64,000 bases of DNA from positions 65,531 through 129,530 of the forward strand of contig DEFD01000018.1 of assembly GCA_002350615.1 (NCBI GenBank), in the 5' to 3' direction. Source of the stretch: Bacteroidales bacterium UBA2861 (lineage in GTDB: Bacteria > Bacteroidota > Bacteroidia > Bacteroidales > UBA932). A program made the position numbers and the translations under genes. The notes below the pieces were generated by a model that made no database searches, was not told the DNA's origin, and saw nothing but the letters and a program-made list of their open reading frames with translations. Of the stretch, positions 32,912-40,693 are shown one piece after another. Each line of letters starts with the position of its first letter. Within the stretch, counting starts at the first letter, position 1.

Positions 32912-33388
32912 ATGAGAAAGTCAGTTTTCAGCATAGTGCTTGCCGCCGTGGTTCTCCTTGGAGCCGGATTCTCGTGTACCAAGACAGTGCCGGCAAAAGA
33001 CCCGTCACCAAAAATGGAAATAGCTATCAGCGACCTGAGCAGTGACGGCGTCCGTATCCTGGTAAACAACAGCGGAGAAGCTTGTTACACTTATAAATTC
33101 CTCGCACCCGTCAAAGCGGCCGACGTTCAGGCCGCCACCGGCAAGGATCCGGAGAAAGCCGTGCTCGAGGCCTGGTTCAGCGACAATGCCGCGGAGGTGG
33201 GTCTCCCCTGCTCTTTCGCCGGCAACAAGCTCGAAGCGGCCACAAGCTATGTCACCGCAGCTCTCGCCATAGGCGAAGACGGCGGCATCCTGGATTGTAA
33301 ATATCAGATATTCAGCACGCTCGCAGGCGAAGGAATGCTGGACGGAAGCGGTAACGCCGGGAATCTCGGAAAGGAGGACCTGAAATGA
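32912..33388 (+). CDS. Small lipoprotein, locus A (partner of the FISUMP lipoprotein)
   Basis: The 158-residue protein has a lipoprotein signal (LLGAGFSC). Its C-terminal half (SYVTAALAIGEDG then KYQIFSTLAGEGMLDG) resembles the corresponding part of the small lipoprotein at 51955 (DYLTAVIVYDKTG, KYEIWTAEGMVDG), so the two are likely paralogues. The fold looks like a small beta-sandwich. It starts 38 bp after tRNA-Gln with no terminator between and overlaps the next gene by 4 bp. Function unknown; a surface-exposed position beside its partner lipoprotein is inferred. Confidence 0.75.
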   Translation: MRKSVFSIVLAAVVLLGAGFSCTKTVPAKDPSPKMEIAISDLSSDGVRILVNNSGEACYTYKFLAPVKAADVQAATGKDPEKAVLEAWFSDNAAEVGLPCSFAGNKLEAATSYVTAALAIGEDGGILDCKYQIFSTLAGEGMLDGSGNAGNLGKEDLK

Positions 33389-35451
33389 GAACGCGCGCAA
33401 TCATCTTCGCTTTGGCGATGACATCCATCGCCTTTATTTCGGCGTGCAGCAGGGAGTCAAAGGCACCCGTAAGCCCATCCGAAGAGGGCAGGCTGATATT
33501 CACGGGCGGCATGCAGGCAGCCAGCCGCACGAGCATCAGTGAAGGTCAGGCCGACAGCTATCCCCTCTGCTGGGAAAGCGGCGACGCAATAGGAATCCTC
33601 TCCTACGAACTTTACCGCACCTCGAATATCAACGTAAAAGCCAGCCTGAGGGAATCCGACGCGGGCAGCCCGCAGGGAAGCTTCGTTGCCGAAAAAGCGG
33701 TCCAGTTCCCGGAGGGAGGCAACGAGCATTTTGTCATCTACTACCCCTGGAAGGAAGATGTAAATGAAATAGACGTAGATACTTACGGCATCACCAGCGT
33801 GCTGGAGCCATATCAGAAGATAGGAAAGGTTAGCAACAAATCCATAGGCGGAAACGGACTTGCATGGGCGATGGTGAATGTCGCCGACGGGCAGAAAGAA
33901 GTCAACTTCACTCTGAAGCATGTCATGTCCTATATCCGTTTCGTGATAAATACGGAGAACTATAACGAAGGCTACCAGCTACGAGGCATTTCCATGCTCG
34001 ACTACGGCCGCAAGGTGCCGATGTCCGGCAAATTCAGCGTAAGCGTACTGGACGGCAGCCTGACGATAGGGCCGGACAATGTCAACTACCACGCTTCAGT
34101 GGAAACCGCCACCGACGATTTCAGCGAGCAGGCAAGCGGGCAGGAAGTCTATCTCACGGTTTTCCCAGGAGACTACTCCCAGGCCGATCTCTATCTTACG
34201 ATAAAGTATGCGGACCCTAAAGGCAATGTGTACAACATTCCTTTCAAATGGCCCAAGAAACCCGTTTTCGAAGCCGGCACGGTGTACTCCGTGAGCCTTC
34301 CCAAGGCCCTCACGAAGAACGTCCCTTCATATTACGAACCTGAAGAGAAGCGCAATTATTTCGGAGATGGCTACGCATACGGTCCCCAGAACTCCTTTTT
34401 CATTGAATCCAAGGAAGCCGGCAGGGGGCTCAGCAGCCTGACCTTCGACGTAAAGATGCGCGGTTTCCACTTCAATCTTCCCAGGCCCGTGTATTACGGC
34501 TGGCTCTGCTCCTCCGAAGACGGAGGTTCCCTGCTGCAGTTTACCGACGGGGACAGCGAATACAGGGAGATTCCCGACCACAGGCTTGGCAGCGATTTCA
34601 AGGTGACGGTGCAGTGCCTGGACCAGAGCAAGGCCACCGGGCACTGGGGTGTGCTGGCAATCTACGACGAGGAATACAACATCCTCTGGTCCTATATGAT
34701 AATGAGTTATCAGGCCGGGGACAAGCCGGGAGACGTGGAATATCCCGGAGGCGTAAAGCTTCTGGACCGCAATCTCGGCGCCGCATACGGCAACGCCCGT
34801 GCGGCAGATATCGGCAATTACGGCAATTCCACGGCCACCTTCTCCTGGGGCCGCAAGGACCCGTTCATGTACTCGGCGATCCCTTCCTATTCGGTTATCC
34901 TGACTGAAAACGGCATCGACGCAGCCTATGCCATCGCCCACCCCAATCAGGTCATAGCGTATAACCAGAGCGACAACCAGAGTTCCGGAGACTGGATCTA
35001 TTCCGATCACCGCGCGGACCTGTGGGGAAAGGAGAAGACCGTTTTCGACCCCTGTCCCGAAGGCTACAGGGTTGCGGATTACGAAGTGCTGAAGGAAGTT
35101 TATGAAAATGCGGAGAAACGCGAACACGCCGTCGGTCAGGCTGGGCAGACTCCGGACCGCATTGCAAAAGAATCGCCTTTTAGGGATCTCAGCACCCTCG
35201 CATACAAGCTCCCTGACGGGTCTTACGACTGGTGGCCCTATTCCGGCGGTCGCTGGAACACCACGGGCAGTTGGAGCAACCGTCCGGGCAGCAAGGATTA
35301 CGCAGCATGGTACTGGTCCTGCGACGCCGTTGCGGGCACCAACAATTCCTACGGATTCGCCATAGGCTATTCTTCAAGCGGAATCATGGATACTGCCGGC
35401 AGCCTGGTACGCGCCGGAGGCAGGGCAATCAGATGCCAAAAGGAGGACTGA
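33385..35451 (+). CDS. Fimbrillin-like/FISUMP surface lipoprotein, locus A
   Basis: The 688-residue protein has a lipobox near residue 21 (IAFISAC). The N-terminal half resembles Mfa-like/fimbrillin lipoproteins (GDAIGILSYE, HFVIYYPW, VNFTLKHVMSYIRFVI). The C-terminal about 220 residues are FISUMP-like: LLDRNLGA, FSWGRKDPF, KTVFDPCPEGYRV and AGGRAIRC. The same order of domains occurs in the protein at 52447. It overlaps the small lipoprotein before it by 4 bp and lies 2 bp before the lyase gene. A role in binding polysaccharide or in a surface fibre is likely but not shown. Confidence 0.78.
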   Translation: MRTRAIIFALAMTSIAFISACSRESKAPVSPSEEGRLIFTGGMQAASRTSISEGQADSYPLCWESGDAIGILSYELYRTSNINVKASLRESDAGSPQGSFVAEKAVQFPEGGNEHFVIYYPWKEDVNEIDVDTYGITSVLEPYQKIGKVSNKSIGGNGLAWAMVNVADGQKEVNFTLKHVMSYIRFVINTENYNEGYQLRGISMLDYGRKVPMSGKFSVSVLDGSLTIGPDNVNYHASVETATDDFSEQASGQEVYLTVFPGDYSQADLYLTIKYADPKGNVYNIPFKWPKKPVFEAGTVYSVSLPKALTKNVPSYYEPEEKRNYFGDGYAYGPQNSFFIESKEAGRGLSSLTFDVKMRGFHFNLPRPVYYGWLCSSEDGGSLLQFTDGDSEYREIPDHRLGSDFKVTVQCLDQSKATGHWGVLAIYDEEYNILWSYMIMSYQAGDKPGDVEYPGGVKLLDRNLGAAYGNARAADIGNYGNSTATFSWGRKDPFMYSAIPSYSVILTENGIDAAYAIAHPNQVIAYNQSDNQSSGDWIYSDHRADLWGKEKTVFDPCPEGYRVADYEVLKEVYENAEKREHAVGQAGQTPDRIAKESPFRDLSTLAYKLPDGSYDWWPYSGGRWNTTGSWSNRPGSKDYAAWYWSCDAVAGTNNSYGFAIGYSSSGIMDTAGSLVRAGGRAIRCQKED

Positions 35452-35453
35452 TC

Positions 35454-37643
35454 ATGAAGAGATATACAGTACTGATCTTCGCCGTGCTTATCGCCGCGGC
35501 ATGCACCGAAAAAGTAGAGGCGCTGGTTTACAAAAATCTGGATCCCACCGACATAAGGGACAGCGTAAAGGTATCCCCCGCTGACACGAGCGACACGCCC
35601 GATCCCTCTGATTTCATAGAGGAGCCTGACGACATCCATCCGGACCCTACCGGGATTTTCGACTATTCTCTTCTCATGAAGAACCACCCGCGCCTTATCA
35701 TGACGGCGCAGGACGAAGCCGAAATCCGCGAGAAAATCACGGCTGGACGCTTCGAGAACAAGTATCTCTACAAGATCAACAAGCACATAATAGACGTAGC
35801 GGACAAGGAAGTCGAATCCACCAGCGTCATTTCCTACAAGCTTGACGCATCCGGAAAGAGGCTCCTGTCCCAGTCCAACGCATCCCTCAAGCGCATCTTC
35901 TTCTGCGCATACGCATACAGGATGACAGGTGAGAAGAAATACCTCGACCGCTGTGTGGAGACCCTGAACATCGTTTGCAATTTCCCCGACTGGCATCCCT
36001 CGCATTTCCTGGACACCGGAGAAATGTCGCTTGCCGTGGCAATCGGATATGACTGGCTCTACTACGACCTGGACTACGACACACGCGTCAAGGTGCATGA
36101 CAGGCTGGCCCGCTTCGGCATCGCCGCAGGACAGAATGCAGGATACCACAACACAGTGGGCAACTGGAACTCCGTCTGCAACGCGGGCATTACGGCCGCC
36201 GCCATAGCCATCTACGACAAGGACAAGACAAAGGCCTACAATTACATTGAGAAAGCCATCTCCCTGAATAAAACGAGAATGGCGGGGGTTTACGGCAATT
36301 ACGGCAACTACGCCGAAGGCTACGGCTATTGGGAATACGGCACCAGCTTCCAGGTCTGCCTTATGATGCAGCTGCAGAAAGCATTCGGCAACACCTTCGG
36401 AATCAGCGATCTGCCGGGTCTTAAGAAAACTCCGGAATTCATGCTTTACATGTCTTCCAGCAACGGAGGCAACTTCTCCTACAACGACGGCGGTTCGGCC
36501 AATGAAACGGCGCTTCCCGCCATGTGGTGGTTCGCCCAGATGCAGAACAAACCTGAGTATCTCCTCAACGAACTGCGCCTGTTCGACTCGGGGAAATACG
36601 ACAGCAACGAATTCCGCCTGCTGCCGATGCTTCCCACCATTATCAAAGACTGCAAGTTCACGATTCAGCCGGGAGCAAAACCCGCCAGCGAGATATGGTA
36701 TCCCGAACCTTCCGACTTCAACGGCGCCAACCACATGCCTGTGGTCATAGTGCATACCGGATGGAATTTCGATGAAGGCGACTGCTACCTGGGCATAAAG
36801 GCCGGCGTAAGCTACGAGAGCCACAGCCATCTGGACGGAGGATCATTCGTGTACGAGTCGCAGGGAATCCGCTGGTCCACCGACCTGCAGCGGCCTAATT
36901 ATGCCAACGCGGAGGTTGCCACGGCTGAACTGAATGGAAGTTTCTGGGGGTACAAGCAGAACGACCTCCGCTGGAACTTCATCCGCATGAACAACTGGGG
37001 ACACAGCACCCTGAGCTTCGAAAACAATGACGGCAGCGTCCCGGGGAAACTGCATCCCACGGACCACTACTCCTACAAGGGCGTCACAACGCTTGAGCAA
37101 GTCTTCACGAATCCGGAAGCACTTGGTGCGAAGGTCGATATGACCGGGCATCTCAAAGGCCAGGTAGCCAGCTGCACCAGGACTTTCAAACTCGTCAACC
37201 ATAAGGACCTCTATATCATCGACAAGGTAAAGGCCCTTGACGGTCAGGATGCGCAGATGCACTGGCGCATGCTCACCGGCACGCATATCGAGAAACATGA
37301 CGACCACCTGCTCCTCAGCAGCAAAGACGGAAGCAAGCATCTGTATATAAAGACGTTCCCCGGGAGCGGCAGCGTCGTCCCGCAGTATGGGAGCTGGAGC
37401 GCCGAGCATCCTGACGAGTGGCTGCCGAAGATGAGCTTCGAATCGTCCAATTCCGGATACGGAGTGGCCGGATTCTACGCAGTGATCCCTAAGGGCACGA
37501 CGGTGACTTTCACCACGGTGCTGAGCGCCGAATTGCCTGAAAATGCCGAGCTTCCCGAAAATCCAGCCCAGAACAACAGTCTGACGGATACTTCCGTAGA
37601 AGCCCTGGAAAGCGACCAGACGGATTCTTTCGTTGATTTATAG
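35454..37643 (+). CDS. Heparinase II/III-like polysaccharide lyase lipoprotein, locus A
   Basis: The ATG at 35454 gives 729 residues with signal and lipobox (VLIAAAC); the longer frame from 35232 lies in the previous gene. An alpha-helical toroid (about 70-400, with NWNSVCNAG at 237 and EGYGYW near 287) precedes a beta-sandwich with SHSHLDGGSF (His457, His459), the usual metal-binding histidine region. Such enzymes cleave uronic-acid polysaccharides by beta-elimination. The end (VTFTTVLS) matches those of the paired lyases at 59679 and 61652. The C-terminus adds a threonine/glutamate-rich tail. Confidence 0.82.
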   Translation: MKRYTVLIFAVLIAAACTEKVEALVYKNLDPTDIRDSVKVSPADTSDTPDPSDFIEEPDDIHPDPTGIFDYSLLMKNHPRLIMTAQDEAEIREKITAGRFENKYLYKINKHIIDVADKEVESTSVISYKLDASGKRLLSQSNASLKRIFFCAYAYRMTGEKKYLDRCVETLNIVCNFPDWHPSHFLDTGEMSLAVAIGYDWLYYDLDYDTRVKVHDRLARFGIAAGQNAGYHNTVGNWNSVCNAGITAAAIAIYDKDKTKAYNYIEKAISLNKTRMAGVYGNYGNYAEGYGYWEYGTSFQVCLMMQLQKAFGNTFGISDLPGLKKTPEFMLYMSSSNGGNFSYNDGGSANETALPAMWWFAQMQNKPEYLLNELRLFDSGKYDSNEFRLLPMLPTIIKDCKFTIQPGAKPASEIWYPEPSDFNGANHMPVVIVHTGWNFDEGDCYLGIKAGVSYESHSHLDGGSFVYESQGIRWSTDLQRPNYANAEVATAELNGSFWGYKQNDLRWNFIRMNNWGHSTLSFENNDGSVPGKLHPTDHYSYKGVTTLEQVFTNPEALGAKVDMTGHLKGQVASCTRTFKLVNHKDLYIIDKVKALDGQDAQMHWRMLTGTHIEKHDDHLLLSSKDGSKHLYIKTFPGSGSVVPQYGSWSAEHPDEWLPKMSFESSNSGYGVAGFYAVIPKGTTVTFTTVLSAELPENAELPENPAQNNSLTDTSVEALESDQTDSFVDL

Positions 37644-37658
37644 AAAAGTCCGCAGTCC

Positions 37659-40472
37659 ATGAAAAGATTCCTCGCCTCAGCTCTGCTGCTTACGCTCTTC
37701 TGTGGAGTGACAGAGGCGCAGGAATCGCGCAGGATTACGGGCATAGTCGTGGAGGAGGACACCTCCCAGCCTGTCATCCAGGCCGGGGTGGAACTGCTTG
37801 CGGAAAAAGACAGTTCACGCCTGGATGTCGTGGTAACGGACATGAACGGCAAGTTCTCCGTGCGCGCAGCTCCGGGAACATATATCCTCAAGATTTCATA
37901 TACCGGCTGTACCACCCAGTACAGGACCATACAGCAGACCGTCTCTCCTTCCGGACTGAACGTGGGCACCATTCCCCTCGCCCGGGAGGCGGTGAACATG
38001 GATGCTTCCGTAATCACGGCGAAGGCCGATCCCATCACCGTAAAGGCGGACACGGTAATTTACAATGCCGCGGCCTTCAATGTAAGCGAAGATGCTGACC
38101 TGGATGAACTCCTTAAGAAAATCCCCGGCCTGGAAGTGGACGGGAACGGCAACGTGAGCCTTCACGGAAGAGCCATCACCCAGTTGATGGTGAACGGAAA
38201 GCGCTATTTCGGGGGAAATGTAAAAACAGGCCTCAAGAACATCCCGGCCGCCATGGTGGACAATATCAAGGCCTATGAAAGGCCGTCGGAACAGGCAAGG
38301 CTCGTGGGAGTGGAAGACGGCGAGAGCGAGCCGGTACTGGACGTGTCAATAAAGAAAAGCATGATGGACGGCTGGCAGAGCAATATCAATTTCGGCGGTG
38401 GCGACCATTGGAGGCACTATACCCGGATAAACGCCAACAAGATAACTAAAAGCCAGCAGCAGACCTTCATCCTGAACAATCACAACACAGTTGGCAAGGC
38501 ATCCATAAATGCCACCAACCGCAATCAGGTGGGTACAGGAAGTTCCGGCGATGCCACTTTCTCGAACATCGGCTACACCTTCAGCAAGGATACCAAGCAG
38601 TGGGAGTTGGCCGGGCATTTCCAGTACTCCGGCACGGAACGCGAACAGGACTATCGCAACCGCTCCCAGAGCGTGCAGGCCTCCGGGACCACATTCAACA
38701 ATGTGAACGGACTGCGCTTCGCAAGCGCTCCTGTCCTGAAAGGGGATTTCACCGCGGAATGGCGAAAGAACAGGGATTTCACCATGGTGAACAAGGCTTT
38801 CTTCCAGTATGACGAGGCGAACTCATGGACTCTCAGCCGGGGTCGCTCATTCAACTCCGACCCCTACAAGGTGGACTCCGATCCCAACGACTATATCGGC
38901 TTCGACTGGCCGGAGGACCCTTTTAAGAAAATAAGGGTGAACGGCACCAGAAATACAGTAAACGCCGCCACACAAAGGTACAACGGCTATGTTAGCGTAC
39001 TCGCAAGGTGGCGGGACCCCAAGCAACGCAGACGCAGTTTCGTGCTTCGCAGCTATTTCCAGATGGTCGGGAACAACAATGCCCAGTGTGCCAATTATCT
39101 CACCCGCTACTACCGGATAAAGAAGAATCCGGATTCCCTGCTCGTGCGTTCCAACTATCTGTCAAGCTTTACCGATGCCATACGCCTGGACAACGAGGCG
39201 GCCCTGTACAACCCTCTCGGCAAGAAATGGGGCTTCCACATATCAGTGCGGGCGGATTACACGCACCACAGCCAGGGCAAGAGCTATTACAACCTGGCGG
39301 CTGTCGATGAGGGCTGGCGCGTGGCGCAGGAACTTGGGCGCAGGCATGTCAAGTCCTCGCTGCCGGATGGTTACAAGGATGGCTTCACGGACTACTTCAG
39401 CGGAAGCGTGACCTTCGACCGCCTTATCCTCCCCCTTGTGGCCGATATCTACCGTAATACCAAGAAGTTCAACATTACCATCGGCGGAGTTCTGCGCGAG
39501 CAGCTCAGCTGGCTGCATTACAATGGAGATGTAATCTCCCATGACCATTTCGATGTCGGCCCGAGCCTGGTGTTCAAGTACCGCTTCAACAAATCCAAGC
39601 AGTTGAGTTTCGTTTACCGCAGCTGGGTGGCGGGCTCCCCCGTCGGGTCCATGATGCCCATCACCAACGGCACCAACCCGCTGTATATCAGCACCGGCAA
39701 TCCCGACTTGCTGTCCCCGGTGGTTCACAACGCCAACCTCAATTACAACACTTCCAACAAAAAGAGGCAGAACAGTTTCACCGCCAACATAAGCTACAAC
39801 AACACATTCAACGCCATATCGACATCCACGGTCTATGACCCGGAAACGGGCGTGAGGACTTCCAAGCCATATAACATAGACGGCAACTGGAAGGCGGTCG
39901 GCTCCATGGCCATCACCAAGACGCTGCGCAACAAGCTTTTCTCCTTTACCAACCACACCAGCGGAGAATACCAGAACAACGTCTCATACCTTTATAATAA
40001 CAAACTCAAGAAGGACGAGAAGAACGTGATGAGCCGATTGATGGTAAAGGAGCGTTTCGAAAGCTGTTTCCGGAACAAATGGCTGGAGATAGTTCTGAAC
40101 GCGGGTGGAGAATACACCGATGAAAGCAGCCGCCTGCGTCCTGAAATGAGCCAGAATCCTTTCACCCTCATAGGAGGCGCGTCCACCCAGATTTCTTTCC
40201 CATGGAAGATGCGTTTCGAGACGGACTTCACAGCCATGCTCCAGCGCGGATGGTCTTATGACGAACTCAACAAGAACTATTATGTCTGGAATGCCGAACT
40301 GTCCCAGCGCATAATGAAGGGAAAGGCCACTCTCCGGCTCGGATGGTACGACATCCTGCACAGCCAGGACAATCTCACCAGGACATTGAGCTCGGCCAGC
40401 CGGTCGATCTCCATCTACAACGGAGTCTCGAGTTATATAATGCTCAGATTTTTCTACCGTTTCAAGCTGTAA
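37659..40472 (+). CDS. TonB-dependent-receptor-like outer-membrane barrel (OMP_b-brl_3 type), locus A
   Basis: The 937-residue protein has a signal peptide ending GVTEAQ, a carboxypeptidase-regulatory-like domain (about 25-115), a plug-like region (LDELLKKIPGLEVDGNGNVSLHGRAITQLMVNGKRYFGG, about 150-190) and a long beta-barrel ending FFYRFKL. It resembles the barrel proteins that contain a plug but lack a classical TonB box. There is no SusD next to it. It follows the lyase gene by 15 bp, so it is likely the transporter partner of locus A, although the substrate is not known. Confidence 0.85.
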   Translation: MKRFLASALLLTLFCGVTEAQESRRITGIVVEEDTSQPVIQAGVELLAEKDSSRLDVVVTDMNGKFSVRAAPGTYILKISYTGCTTQYRTIQQTVSPSGLNVGTIPLAREAVNMDASVITAKADPITVKADTVIYNAAAFNVSEDADLDELLKKIPGLEVDGNGNVSLHGRAITQLMVNGKRYFGGNVKTGLKNIPAAMVDNIKAYERPSEQARLVGVEDGESEPVLDVSIKKSMMDGWQSNINFGGGDHWRHYTRINANKITKSQQQTFILNNHNTVGKASINATNRNQVGTGSSGDATFSNIGYTFSKDTKQWELAGHFQYSGTEREQDYRNRSQSVQASGTTFNNVNGLRFASAPVLKGDFTAEWRKNRDFTMVNKAFFQYDEANSWTLSRGRSFNSDPYKVDSDPNDYIGFDWPEDPFKKIRVNGTRNTVNAATQRYNGYVSVLARWRDPKQRRRSFVLRSYFQMVGNNNAQCANYLTRYYRIKKNPDSLLVRSNYLSSFTDAIRLDNEAALYNPLGKKWGFHISVRADYTHHSQGKSYYNLAAVDEGWRVAQELGRRHVKSSLPDGYKDGFTDYFSGSVTFDRLILPLVADIYRNTKKFNITIGGVLREQLSWLHYNGDVISHDHFDVGPSLVFKYRFNKSKQLSFVYRSWVAGSPVGSMMPITNGTNPLYISTGNPDLLSPVVHNANLNYNTSNKKRQNSFTANISYNNTFNAISTSTVYDPETGVRTSKPYNIDGNWKAVGSMAITKTLRNKLFSFTNHTSGEYQNNVSYLYNNKLKKDEKNVMSRLMVKERFESCFRNKWLEIVLNAGGEYTDESSRLRPEMSQNPFTLIGGASTQISFPWKMRFETDFTAMLQRGWSYDELNKNYYVWNAELSQRIMKGKATLRLGWYDILHSQDNLTRTLSSASRSISIYNGVSSYIMLRFFYRFKL

Positions 40473-40481
40473 ATCATATAT

Positions 40482-40589
40482 TTGCAAATAATAATCCCTT
40501 GTGATGCCGCCCTTGTCAAGGTCATCAATTTCTTCCAGAGGGAAATCAGCCTTCCGGGCGATGACGACTGGTGGAGGATAACTCACTGA
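40482..40589 (+). other. Possible tiny ORF or gene remnant in the 40473-40693 gap
   Basis: A TTG at 40482 opens a frame of 35 residues ending ...PGDDDWWRITH and a TGA. It lies on a perfect -7 match (TATATTTG, 40477-40484), so the sequence could be only a promoter. The protein-like look of the tail (INFFQREI, DDDWW) hints at a decayed gene. There is no other evidence for translation. The rest of the gap to infB holds the palindrome at 40601-40646 and nothing else I can name. Confidence 0.2.
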
Positions 40590-40600
40590 GCCATAGCACT

Positions 40601-40646
40601 TTGCAGAAAGACGATTCCTGGTTAACCGGGAATCGTCTTTCTGCAA
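40601..40646. repeat. 46-bp near-perfect palindrome between locus A and infB
   Basis: Positions 40601-40621 and 40626-40646 pair over 21 bp with one G-T pair, around a TTAA loop. Neither strand has a T-run after it, so it is not a canonical terminator, but its place between convergent genes fits an end-of-transcript structure. Confidence 0.7.
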
Positions 40647-40693
40647 CTATTTAGTTTTCAGGAGTTTATGCTCCACCCGAGAATCAACCCAGG

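Noticed and set aside
40601..40646. Classical Rho-independent terminator
   Set aside because: The hairpin is strong, but no T-run follows on either strand.
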